Assembly (NCBI GenBank): GCA_003599455.1
Contig: QZKF01000042.1
Coordinates: 1 to 64,000 of the forward strand
Source of the DNA: Comamonadaceae bacterium
GTDB lineage: Bacteria > Pseudomonadota > Gammaproteobacteria > Burkholderiales > Burkholderiaceae_C
Length of the DNA: 64,000 nucleotides
Direction of reading: 5' to 3'
Shown here: positions 44,828 through 58,171 of the stretch, piece after piece
Layout of the letters: each line of letters opens with the position of its first letter
Numbering within the stretch: position 1 is the stretch's first letter
Position numbers and translations under genes: made by a program
Notes under the pieces: model-generated
Seen by the model: only the letters and a program-made list of their open reading frames with translations
What the model was told of the DNA's origin: nothing
Databases searched by the model: none

Positions 44828-47800
44828 GTGCGTCTCAACTCGATCAAGCTCTCCGGCTTCAAGTCTTTCGCCGAACCGACCAACTTCATGCTGCCGGGCC
44901 AGCTGGTGGGCGTGGTCGGCCCCAACGGTTGTGGCAAGTCCAACATCATGGACGCCGTGCGCTGGGTGCTGGGTGAGTCCAAGGCCAGCGAACTGCGTGG
45001 CGAGTCCATGCAGGACGTGATCTTCAACGGCACCAACACGCGCAAGCCCGCCAGCCGTTCCAGCGTCGAGCTGGTTTTCGACAACAGCGACCACCGCGCC
45101 GGTGGCCAGTGGGGCCAGTTCGGGGAGATCGCGGTCAAGCGCGTGCTCACGCGCGACGGCACCAGCAGCTACTACATCAACAACCAGCCGGTGCGCCGGC
45201 GCGACGTGCAGGACGTGTTCCTCGGCACCGGCCTGGGCCCGCGCGCCTACGCCATCATCGGCCAGGGCACCATCAGCCGCATCATCGAGAGCAAGCCCGA
45301 AGAATTGCGCCTGTTCCTGGAGGAGGCGGCGGGTGTTTCCAAGTACAAGGAACGCCGCCGCGAGACCGCGCACCGCCTGGCCGACACGCGCGAGAACCTC
45401 ACGCGGGTCGAAGACATCCTGCGCGAACTCAACGCCAACCTCGACAAGCTGGAGAAGCAGGCCGAGGTGGCCGCGCGCTACAACACGCTGCAGGCCGGCG
45501 CCACGCTCAAGCAGCAGCAGCTCTGGTACCTCAAGCGCAGCGAGGCCGAAGCTGACCAGGTCAAGGTGAAGACCGACGCGGCCCAGGCGGTCAACGACCT
45601 CGAATCGCGCACCGCCGACCTGCGCCGCATTGAGTCCGAGCTGGAGACGATCCGCCAGGCGCACTACGCCGCGGGCGACCAGGTGAACCAGGCACAGGGC
45701 AAGCTGTACGAGGCCAGTGCCGAGGTCGGCAAGCTGGAGGCCGAGATCCGTTTCGTGGTCGAAGGCCGCCAGCGCGTCGAGCAGCGCCTGGTGCAGCTGA
45801 AGGAACAACTGGCCTCCTGGGGCACGCGCAGCCAGGACGCGGCGGTCGAGCTGGAGCAGCTCGCCGAATCCATGGTGCAGGCCGAAGACCAGTCGGTCGT
45901 GCTGGCCGCGCAAGGCGAGGAGCAGTCGGTCGCGCTGCCCGCGCTCGAAGACAGCCTGCGCCAGGCCCAGGCGCGCGCCAACGAGCAGCGCACCAGCGTC
46001 ACGCAGGTGCAGCAACAGATCCAGGTGCTGGCCGCCGAGCAGCGCAACGTCGAGGAACAAAGCCGCGCGCTCAACCAGCGCCGCGAGCGCCTGGCCGCCG
46101 ACCGCAACGCCCTGGCCGCGCCCGACGAAGCCCGCCTGCTCAACGCCCAGACCCAGCTCGCCAGCGCGCAGGAAACCGCGGAACTGAACGACGCCGTGCT
46201 GCACGAGCTGCAGGACAGCGTGCCCCAGCTCGACGAGGCGCGCCGCGCCGCGCAGCAGGCGGTGAACCAGGAATCGGCACGCCAGGCCGATCTGTCGGCC
46301 CGCATGGAAGCGCTCAAGGCGCTGCAGGACAAGGTCAAGACCGACGGCAAGCTCAAACCCTGGCTGGCCAAGCACGGGCTCGACGGCCTGCAGGGCCTGT
46401 GGAGCCGCATCCACATCGAGACCGGCTGGGAAAACGCGCTCGAGGCTGCGCTGCGCGAGCGCCTGGGGGCGCTTGAGGTCTCGCGCCTGGACATGGTGCG
46501 CGCCTTCGGCAACGACGCGCCGCCCGCCAAGCTGGCCTTCTACAACCCGCCACCCGCCGGTGCCAGTGCGGCCAGCGCCAGCGGCCTCAAGCCCCTGGCC
46601 GCCTGGCTGCGCCTGAACGACGCCGGCCAGCAGGCCTTGCTGTCCGAATGGCTGCACGGCTGCCTGACCGCGCCCAGCCTGGAAGACGCGCTGGCGCAAC
46701 GTGCACAGCTGCAGCCTGGCGAGGTGATCTTCGTCGCCAGCGGCCACGCCGTCACCGCGCACAGCGTGAGCTTCTACGCCCCCGACAGCGAACAGGCCGG
46801 CCTGCTGGCGCGCGCGCAGGAGATCGAGAACATCGACAAGCAGCTCAAGGCCCAGGTGCTGATCGCCGAACAGGCGCGCTCCAGCCTGATCCGCGCCGAG
46901 GCGGCCTACACCGACGCCTCGCAGCGCCTGGTGAGCGCGCGCCGCGAGGCCGCCGAGTCGCGCGGCCGCGCGCACGAGCTGCAGGTGGAGGCGCTGCGCC
47001 TGACGCAGCTGGCCGAGCAGACCCGCGCGCGCAGCGAGCAGATCGGCGCCGACCTCGCCGAGGTCGATGCCCAGCTCGAAGACCTGCAGGAACGCCGCGT
47101 GACCGCCGAGGCGCGTTTCGAAGAGCTCGACATGCAGCTGGCCGACAGCCAGGAGCGCCACGCCCAGCTCGACGACAAGGTGATCGAGGCCGAGCGCGCG
47201 CTGAACCAGGCGCGCGAACAGCAGCGTTCGCTGGAGCGCACCGCGCAGGAGGCCGTGTTTGCCCTGCGCAGCCTGCAGGCGCGCCAGAGCGAGCTGCAGC
47301 GCGCCATGGAAACCGCCGCCACGCAGGAAAAATCGCTCGCCGAAGAGCAGCAGCGCGCGGCCGACGAGCTGGGCCGGCTGAACGACGCCGCCGCGCAGGC
47401 CGGCCTGCAGAACGCGCTGGCCATGAAGCTGGAGCGCGAGCAGGCGCTGGGCGCGCTGCGCAGCCAGTACGACGAGCTCACCGCCAAGCTGCGCGCCAGC
47501 GACGAACGCCGCCTGCAACTGGAGCGCGAGCTCGAGCCGCTGCGCAACCGCATCACCGACTTCCAGCTCAAGGAACAGGCCGCGCGCCTGGGCGTGGAGC
47601 AGTACAGCCAGCTGCTCGACGAAGCCCAGGCCGACCTCGCGGCGGTGGCGCAGAGCATCACCGAAGGCAATGTGCGCCTGGCCGGCCTGCAGGGCGAGAT
47701 CGACCGGCTGCACCGCGAGATCCAGGCGCTGGGTGCGGTCAACCTCGCCGCGCTCGACGAGCTGACCGCCGCGAGCGAACGCAAGACCTTCCTGGACGCG

Positions 47801-48346
47801 CAGTCGGCCGACCTGGTCGAGGCCATGAACACGCTGGAAGACGCGATCAAGAAGATCGACAACGAAACGCGCGACCTGCTCGGCAGCACCTTCGAGACCG
47901 TCAACACCCACTTCGGCAAGATGTTCCCCGAGCTGTTCGGTGGCGGCAACGCGCGCCTGGTGATGACGGGTGAGGAAATCCTCGACGCCGGCGTGCAGGT
48001 GATGGCGCAGCCACCCGGCAAGAAGAACCAGACCATCCACCTGCTCTCGGGCGGCGAGAAGGCGCTGACCGCGATCGCGCTGGTGTTCGCCATCTTCCAG
48101 CTCAATCCCGCGCCGTTCTGCCTGCTCGACGAGGTGGACGCGCCGCTGGACGATGCCAACACCGAGCGCTATGCGAAACTGGTGACGGCCATGGCCAAAG
48201 AGACGCAGTTCCTGTTCATCAGCCACAACAAGATCGCCATGGAAATGGCCGAGCAGCTGATTGGCGTGACCATGCAGGAGCAGGGCGTCTCGCGCATCGT
48301 CGCGGTGGACATGGAATCGGCCGCCGGCATGCTCGAACCCACCTGA
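44828..48346 (+). CDS. smc: Chromosome partition/condensin protein SMC
   Basis: A 1172-residue SMC protein for chromosome compaction and segregation. The N-terminal ATPase half has the P-loop GPNGCGKSNIMDAVRW (about 32-47). Two long Glu/Gln/Arg-rich coiled coils flank a hinge at about 500-660. The C-terminal half has LLSGGEKALTAIALVFAI and CLLDEVDAPLDDAN. It starts at a GTG with AGGGGG eight bases upstream. ScpA and ScpB genes are not in the window. The order smc-zipA-ligA is typical of betaproteobacteria. Confidence 0.97.
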   Translation: MRLNSIKLSGFKSFAEPTNFMLPGQLVGVVGPNGCGKSNIMDAVRWVLGESKASELRGESMQDVIFNGTNTRKPASRSSVELVFDNSDHRAGGQWGQFGEIAVKRVLTRDGTSSYYINNQPVRRRDVQDVFLGTGLGPRAYAIIGQGTISRIIESKPEELRLFLEEAAGVSKYKERRRETAHRLADTRENLTRVEDILRELNANLDKLEKQAEVAARYNTLQAGATLKQQQLWYLKRSEAEADQVKVKTDAAQAVNDLESRTADLRRIESELETIRQAHYAAGDQVNQAQGKLYEASAEVGKLEAEIRFVVEGRQRVEQRLVQLKEQLASWGTRSQDAAVELEQLAESMVQAEDQSVVLAAQGEEQSVALPALEDSLRQAQARANEQRTSVTQVQQQIQVLAAEQRNVEEQSRALNQRRERLAADRNALAAPDEARLLNAQTQLASAQETAELNDAVLHELQDSVPQLDEARRAAQQAVNQESARQADLSARMEALKALQDKVKTDGKLKPWLAKHGLDGLQGLWSRIHIETGWENALEAALRERLGALEVSRLDMVRAFGNDAPPAKLAFYNPPPAGASAASASGLKPLAAWLRLNDAGQQALLSEWLHGCLTAPSLEDALAQRAQLQPGEVIFVASGHAVTAHSVSFYAPDSEQAGLLARAQEIENIDKQLKAQVLIAEQARSSLIRAEAAYTDASQRLVSARREAAESRGRAHELQVEALRLTQLAEQTRARSEQIGADLAEVDAQLEDLQERRVTAEARFEELDMQLADSQERHAQLDDKVIEAERALNQAREQQRSLERTAQEAVFALRSLQARQSELQRAMETAATQEKSLAEEQQRAADELGRLNDAAAQAGLQNALAMKLEREQALGALRSQYDELTAKLRASDERRLQLERELEPLRNRITDFQLKEQAARLGVEQYSQLLDEAQADLAAVAQSITEGNVRLAGLQGEIDRLHREIQALGAVNLAALDELTAASERKTFLDAQSADLVEAMNTLEDAIKKIDNETRDLLGSTFETVNTHFGKMFPELFGGGNARLVMTGEEILDAGVQVMAQPPGKKNQTIHLLSGGEKALTAIALVFAIFQLNPAPFCLLDEVDAPLDDANTERYAKLVTAMAKETQFLFISHNKIAMEMAEQLIGVTMQEQGVSRIVAVDMESAAGMLEPT

Positions 48347-48360
48347 TCGCACACCCCACC

Positions 48361-51889
<3,529 letters not shown>

Positions 51890-51963
51890 GGGTTCTCCTT
51901 GGTGGGTCACGCGGGCTTCCGCGATCAGCGAAACTAACCCCATCCCCGCCGCTTGTCCAACCC

Positions 51964-52533
51964 ATGACCATCCACACCATCCTGAAAATGGGCGATCCGC
52001 GCCTGCTGCGCCATGCCCAGCCCGTCGCCGCCTTCGACACGCCCGAGCTGCACCGGCTCGTGGCCGACCTGCAGGACACCATGGCCGCGGCCAACGGCGC
52101 CGGCCTGGCCGCGCCGCAGATCGGGGTCGACCTCCAGGTGGTGATCTTCGGCAGCGGCCAGCCCAATCCGCGCTACCCCGACGCACCGCCCGTGCCGCGC
52201 ACCGTGCTGGTCAACCCGGTGATCACGCCGCTGGGCGACGAGGAAGAGGAGGACTGGGAAGGTTGCCTCTCGGTGCCCGGCATGCGCGGCGTGGTACCGC
52301 GCTGGCGGCGCATCCGCTACCAGGGTTTCGATGTGCGGGGCCAGGCCATCGACCGCGAAGCCGAAGGCTTTCATGCCCGCGTGGTGCAGCACGGGGTGAA
52401 CTCAAGTTCGGTGCAAATGACCCGGTTAGCGCCTGAGGGTTTTCCCCTTGTTGTTCTTGGGAAAAAACTTGATTTAAGCGCGAACCGCAAAGTGCGCCGA
52501 ATTGATTTCCACGTTCAGCTGAAGCAACCGTAG
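51964..52533 (+). pseudogene. def: Peptide deformylase gene interrupted at its metal-binding motif
   Basis: The first 143 codons encode a normal peptide deformylase: motif 1 [10 protein letters not shown] (45-54) and motif 2 EGCLS (99-103). Motif 3, which should read QHExDH and gives two of the three metal ligands, stops at QH (142-143) and turns into GVNSSSVQM. The frame runs on for 46 foreign codons. The native sequence ends at 52392 or within a base or two of it. The product would lack the catalytic Glu and second His, so it should be inactive; another def copy must exist elsewhere. The join marks the left border of a lower-G+C accessory segment. Confidence 0.85.
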
Positions 52534-52591
52534 GCTGTGTTGAAGCTTTCGTGACACAGTAAATTTATCAAAGGATCAGCGCATTGAATTT

Positions 52592-53281
52592 TCAACCAAC
52601 CACAGGCATCTCCGCCTCAGGAATGACGGGAAAAACAACCTCTCCGTCATACCAACGTTGCTCGCAAGTCGGATCCGTCAAGGCAATCAAGAGCGCTTGC
52701 CCAAGCTCATGAACCTGAAGGGGCATTCTGGCCTTTGCGTACGCTTCTCGCGTCCCACTGATCAGGGCCGACGACTTGAGCACGATCTCGCCATCCTCGG
52801 GAGCGCTCAATCCAGGCTTCTTGCATTCCTCGACATCCAATGACAGGTACTTTCGGCAAATGGATGGTCTGTCTTCATAGACTGAGCAACGACCGTCTTC
52901 AAGCAAGGGGCATGTCAACGAGAAGTTCTCTCTCCGAACCCCCTGAGCCTTGTCGGCATGGTCGCGTAACCTCTCGGACAGGATTTCAAGACGCTCCTTG
53001 GGAAGCGTGCTCAACCTGCGCGCCAGGATGAACACTTCTGGTGCAACAACTTCAATGCGGAAGTGACAGCAATAGCTGCACCCTGGCTTGCAGTCGAAGC
53101 GCACATCGCCTCTCCTTTCTACTGTTGCAACAAGGGCATCGATTTGCCCATGTAGGGTACGAATTGCATGGATTGCAAATGTTTTGTTCTTGTTCGCGAC
53201 AAGCATCTGGCGATACGTTTTCTGCTGCTTTTCAGCGATCATTCGAATTTCGGTTCGCCGCTCGGGGGTCAGGAAGTCCAT
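52592..53281 (-). CDS. YkgJ-family cysteine-cluster protein
   Basis: A 229-residue protein with the CxxxCxxCC-type cluster of the YkgJ (zinc/iron-chelating) family: FDCKPGCSYCCHFRIEV, then later CPLLEDGRCSVYEDRPSICRKY. Such proteins are thought to bind a metal or Fe-S cluster; their role is unknown. The N-terminus is a basic helix-rich segment (EKQQKTYRQMLVANKNKTF). The ATG at 53281 has AGGA at good distance. It is the left-most gene of the low-G+C segment, and base use differs from the host. Confidence 0.8.
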   Translation of the reverse strand: MDFLTPERRTEIRMIAEKQQKTYRQMLVANKNKTFAIHAIRTLHGQIDALVATVERRGDVRFDCKPGCSYCCHFRIEVVAPEVFILARRLSTLPKERLEILSERLRDHADKAQGVRRENFSLTCPLLEDGRCSVYEDRPSICRKYLSLDVEECKKPGLSAPEDGEIVLKSSALISGTREAYAKARMPLQVHELGQALLIALTDPTCEQRWYDGEVVFPVIPEAEMPVVG

Positions 53282-53292
53282 GGGTTGAGTTC

Positions 53293-53562
53293 CTAGGGTG
53301 TGGGTTTGGTCGCACTTTCAGGCCGCGCATTCCAGGCAACGGTGTGGGTCAGCCCGGCAAATGGCGCCCGCAACTCGGTCGCGATGCACAAGGGTTTTGC
53401 TCTGTGTCGTTGGGGAATTGCTGCGAGACAGGTACGTGTTGTCGACGCGCCCAGGGTGGCCTCAGCTGAGTCTCGGTACTGGGCCCGCTCAAAGTCCTGC
53501 GCGAGATCGGTCTGCGTCGATGGACTCAGCGCGCTAGTCATGGCCAGCAACCTCTCTCGCAT
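53293..53562 (-). CDS. Small unknown ORF in the accessory segment
   Basis: An 89-residue frame starting MRERLLAMTSALSPSTQTDL, with no recognisable domain. In its favour is a strong Shine-Dalgarno site (AGGGGG six bases before the ATG at 53562) and the same strand as the YkgJ gene, whose start lies 11 bases after its stop. Against it are the lack of any familiar motif and an overlapping plus-strand frame of similar length. It may be real and coupled to the YkgJ gene, or chance. Confidence 0.35.
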   Translation of the reverse strand: MRERLLAMTSALSPSTQTDLAQDFERAQYRDSAEATLGASTTRTCLAAIPQRHRAKPLCIATELRAPFAGLTHTVAWNARPESATKPTP

Positions 53563-53661
53563 CGAATTCCCCCTGGTTGCAAAAAACAACGGCTTGGGAA
53601 GATTCGGTGAGGCTCCAGTCGTCAGTGATCTAAGCCTGAAGAAGAGAATGCCCGCGCCGAA
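53563..53661. other. Short gap in the accessory segment
   Basis: About 100 bases of low-G+C sequence between the small ORF and the czcI-like gene, in which I see no gene or clear signal. Confidence 0.4.
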
Positions 53662-54027
53662 TCATGCGGCAAGGGTCCACTTGGGACGCTCGATGCAGGT
53701 CGGGGGACAGCTGTTTTCATGAACGTCTTCGAGGAAGAAAAGATCGCTCAAGGGATCGGCAACTGCATTCGCAGGTGCTTGGATCAGTGGTTCGCCGCAA
53801 CCCAGATGGTGCAGGCTGCAATCAGGGTCTTCGGCCACCGACCCGGACTCCTGGTCTTCTGGTGCAGAGGAATCTGCACCCGACCCCGCTACCAAATGCT
53901 GGTGTGAGTGATGGCCAAAGTGACCCGATTCACACCCCTGTCCATGGCTGCAATAGGCTGCGGCCGCACCCCAAGTCATTTGAAGCGGCAATAGGTGGAA
54001 GAGAAACACCAGAAGTAACCGAGACAT
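53662..54027 (-). CDS. CzcI-like exported metal-binding protein
   Basis: About 121 residues with a signal peptide (MSRLLLVFLFHLLPLQMTWG, ending AAAA-Y) and a Cys/His-rich start of the mature part (YCSHGQGCESGHFGHHSHQH) that could bind metal. This matches the layout of CzcI proteins, small periplasmic proteins beside czcCBA in Cupriavidus-type loci, believed to modulate the efflux system. Two upstream in-frame ATGs at 54036 and 54042 are alternative starts; none has a clear ribosome site. It lies 133 bases downstream of the broken czcA. Confidence 0.65.
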   Translation of the reverse strand: MSRLLLVFLFHLLPLQMTWGAAAAYCSHGQGCESGHFGHHSHQHLVAGSGADSSAPEDQESGSVAEDPDCSLHHLGCGEPLIQAPANAVADPLSDLFFLEDVHENSCPPTCIERPKWTLAA

Positions 54028-54159
54028 GTAGCGCATGTGCATCTTGGTTCAGCCGTCGTCAGGCAAATGGGCTCATCGCTTCCATCATTCTACAGCCATG
54101 GCGATCTGCCACGCCTCTGCGTGAACTCGAAGCCGCAGCTGTAGAAGATGGAAGCAGCT

Positions 54160-55769
<1,610 letters not shown>

Positions 55770-55788
55770 TTGATGCTCCAGATATCTG

Positions 55789-57405
55789 TCAATGGTCGTG
55801 GCCTGCACCGGCTTTGCCGATGTCCGCCTTGACAAGAAAGCTGTTGCGTGAGGCATAGCGCTCACCGGCCTCCAGGCCGCTCAACACCTCCACCATCTTT
55901 CCATCGCTGCGGCCCAGCGTCAGCGGACGGGCTTCGAACTGCTCGCCGTAGCGACCGAAAACAACCGTGGAATCTCGCAAGGACTGCACCGCATCGACGG
56001 CAATCGCCAGCGGTACCTCGACTTCCTCGGCCGTCAGTTCGACGTTAACGGGCAGACCTGGCCGCCACAAGCCTTTGGGATTGGGCAGCACCATGCGGGC
56101 TGTGGCCGCGCGCGTCTGCTCACCAACGAGATTACCGACGTAAGAGACCTTGCCCACCGCCTCAGCCTCAAAAGACGTGGCCTTCACCGTGGCTTGCTGG
56201 CCCAACATCACCGCATTGAGGTCTTTGGCATAAACCGTCATTTCGACCCACACCGAACTGAGGTCGGCCACGATGAAAATGTTGGTGTCTTCCCTCACCA
56301 CTTCCCCGACCGAGATCTTCTTGTCGGTGATCACACCGTCGATGGGCGAGCGCACCTCATACCGCGTCAAACTGCCTGGTGCCGGTGTCGCCACAGCTAC
56401 CGCGCCAAGCGATGCCAGTTTCTGGCGCGCAGATTGTTCAGCAATCTCAGCTTCGGCAAATACCTGACGAGCCTGCAAGTAGTCCTGTTCAGCCGATATC
56501 TTTTCGTCCCACAGCTTTTTCTCGCGTTCCAGCGTCGTGCGTGCCAGGCCCAGTCGCTTCTGTGCGGCCAGCAACTCACTGCGCTGATCAGCGAGACTTT
56601 GGCTGGACAGCACAGCAAGAACCTGGCCGCGTCGAACCCGATCGCCGGCATTGGCCGATACCGATTCGACAAGGCCCGTCAGTCGCGGCACCACATGCAC
56701 AGTGCGGTCCTCGTTCAACCGCACTTCACCTTGCAATTGCAGCGCAGTCTTGATGCGCGCTGGCCCGACGGACCCAATCTCAACGCCGTTTGCCTTGAGT
56801 TGTGCCTCATTCATGGTCACACGCGCTTCTACTTGTTCGAACTTGAACTCATGCGTCTTGCCCGTCTCTTGTGCTTCGATGCGCACAGCAAAGGAGTGCG
56901 GCTCCTCGATCACCGCATTTCCCTTCAGATAATCGCCTTCCTTTGCGAACGTCACGACCTGCGGTTTGCGGCCCAGTCGCTCAACCGAGACGGTTGCTTG
57001 AACTTGTGCTGGGTCAGTGGGTTTACCGTCGCGGTAGGTGTAGATCCGAAACTGTGGCTCTGTCCCACTCTCAAAGATGGTCAGCTCAAGCCCGAAATCG
57101 CCAACGGTGAACAGCCGGCCACCGTTCGGACCTTTGGCTGGTTCCGCAGTCGTGGTTTCGTGGTGCTCCTCATCCGCATGGTCCTTTTCGTCGGTGTGTC
57201 CATCTTTTTTGGCATCGCCGTGATGCTCTTTCTCATCGTGACCTTCGGCTTCTGCGTGAGCGCCGTGGGCGTCTTCGCCGCCTGTGGGCTGCGACTTGCC
57301 GCTACTCAATAGCGCAGCGCCCAAAGCCAATCCGATGGCGACCACGATCCCGACCAGCACCATCTGCTTGGTTTTGGGTTTCTTTTGGCTTGCTTCGTTG
57401 TTCAT
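55789..57405 (-). CDS. czcB: CzcB-type membrane fusion protein of heavy-metal RND efflux
   Basis: A 538-residue periplasmic adaptor. One N-terminal helix (about 14-34) is followed by a His/Asp/Glu-rich stretch (EGHDEKEHHGDAKKDGHTDE) that probably binds metal, then the barrel-sandwich and alpha-hairpin regions (VVPRLTGLVESVSANAGDRV, LAAQKRLGLARTTLEREKKL, IDGVITDKKISVGEVVRE) and a His-ending C-terminus (AGAGHDH). The gene looks intact, with normal length for the group. Its own permease (CzcA) and outer-membrane partner (CzcC) are both damaged here, so it probably has no working pump unless it serves another one. Confidence 0.9.
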   Translation of the reverse strand: MNNEASQKKPKTKQMVLVGIVVAIGLALGAALLSSGKSQPTGGEDAHGAHAEAEGHDEKEHHGDAKKDGHTDEKDHADEEHHETTTAEPAKGPNGGRLFTVGDFGLELTIFESGTEPQFRIYTYRDGKPTDPAQVQATVSVERLGRKPQVVTFAKEGDYLKGNAVIEEPHSFAVRIEAQETGKTHEFKFEQVEARVTMNEAQLKANGVEIGSVGPARIKTALQLQGEVRLNEDRTVHVVPRLTGLVESVSANAGDRVRRGQVLAVLSSQSLADQRSELLAAQKRLGLARTTLEREKKLWDEKISAEQDYLQARQVFAEAEIAEQSARQKLASLGAVAVATPAPGSLTRYEVRSPIDGVITDKKISVGEVVREDTNIFIVADLSSVWVEMTVYAKDLNAVMLGQQATVKATSFEAEAVGKVSYVGNLVGEQTRAATARMVLPNPKGLWRPGLPVNVELTAEEVEVPLAIAVDAVQSLRDSTVVFGRYGEQFEARPLTLGRSDGKMVEVLSGLEAGERYASRNSFLVKADIGKAGAGHDH

Positions 57406-57416
57406 GATGATGGCTC

Positions 57417-58169
57417 CTAGCGCTGGGCGGGGGATGTGGGAACTGTTGAGGTTGGAGTCGCGTCGCTGTCGGTCGACTCGCCTAGTTGGCGGTCGATGTC
57501 AATTGCGAGGCGCTGTGCTTCGCCACTGGCGCGCTGGTATTGAGCACGCGCCTGAAACAAGGTGCGTTGCGCGTCAAGTACATCAAGGAAATCGAACTTG
57601 CCGAGTTCGAACCCTTTGGTTGCAGCGTCATAGGCCGCTTGGGCGCCAGGCAACACCGAGTCGCGGATCGTTTGGGCCTCGATGCGCGAAGCCTCCAGCC
57701 GTGCGTGTGCTTGCAGTACGGACGTGCGCAGTTGAAGTTCTGTCAACGCCAACTCGTCGCGAGCCTTCTCTTCGCGCTTCAGAGCCTCCAGGATGTTGCC
57801 CTGGTTGCGGTCGAAAACACCGAATGGCATGCTCAAACCCACCACGGCCAGATTTCGGCCAGACTGCGCATCTCGCTGAACACCCATGCTGACCGTGACG
57901 TCAGCCGTTGCCTTGCTGTTCTCAACACGCACGATGGCCTGCCGAAGCGCCACGTTGCTCTTCACGCGTTGCAAGCTCGGCGACGAAGCCAAGCGCGACA
58001 TGAGGCTCTCGACCGTGGGCAGAAAAGGGAGCTCTGTGTAAGTTGCGGTGCTTGGCTCTGCACGCTCGAATCTCGGGTACGCGCTGCCCCAAGTAGCGGC
58101 CAGCCTTTGACGCGCCTGCATCAATTCAGACTGTGCCTGCAAGGTAACAACCGACCAGGGATTTCCATT
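57417..58169 (-). pseudogene. czcC: czcC-type outer-membrane factor, 5' truncated
   Basis: The C-terminal part of a TolC-like CzcC: about 240 residues where about 420 are usual. Recognisable are the beta/alpha-barrel pattern LRTSVLQAHARLEASRIEAQ, AYDAATKGFELGKFDFLDVLDAQRTL and QRASGEAQRLAIDIDRQLGE. The frame is open back to a stop at 58170, with no signal peptide. A TTG at 58142 is the only near start codon upstream of the ATG at residue 8 of that frame. The cut coincides with the right border of the low-G+C segment, so the missing half was lost at that border. Confidence 0.8.
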
Positions 58170-58171
58170 TC

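Noticed and set aside
44747..48352. A 1201-codon open frame antisense to smc
   Set aside because: It mirrors the GC-rich codon pattern of smc, has a low-complexity Leu/Gly/Ala/Arg composition and no known motif. smc on the other strand is certain.
53300..53722. A 140-codon plus-strand frame in the accessory segment
   Set aside because: It overlaps the better-supported minus-strand ORF and the czcI-like gene, has no ribosome site and no known motif.
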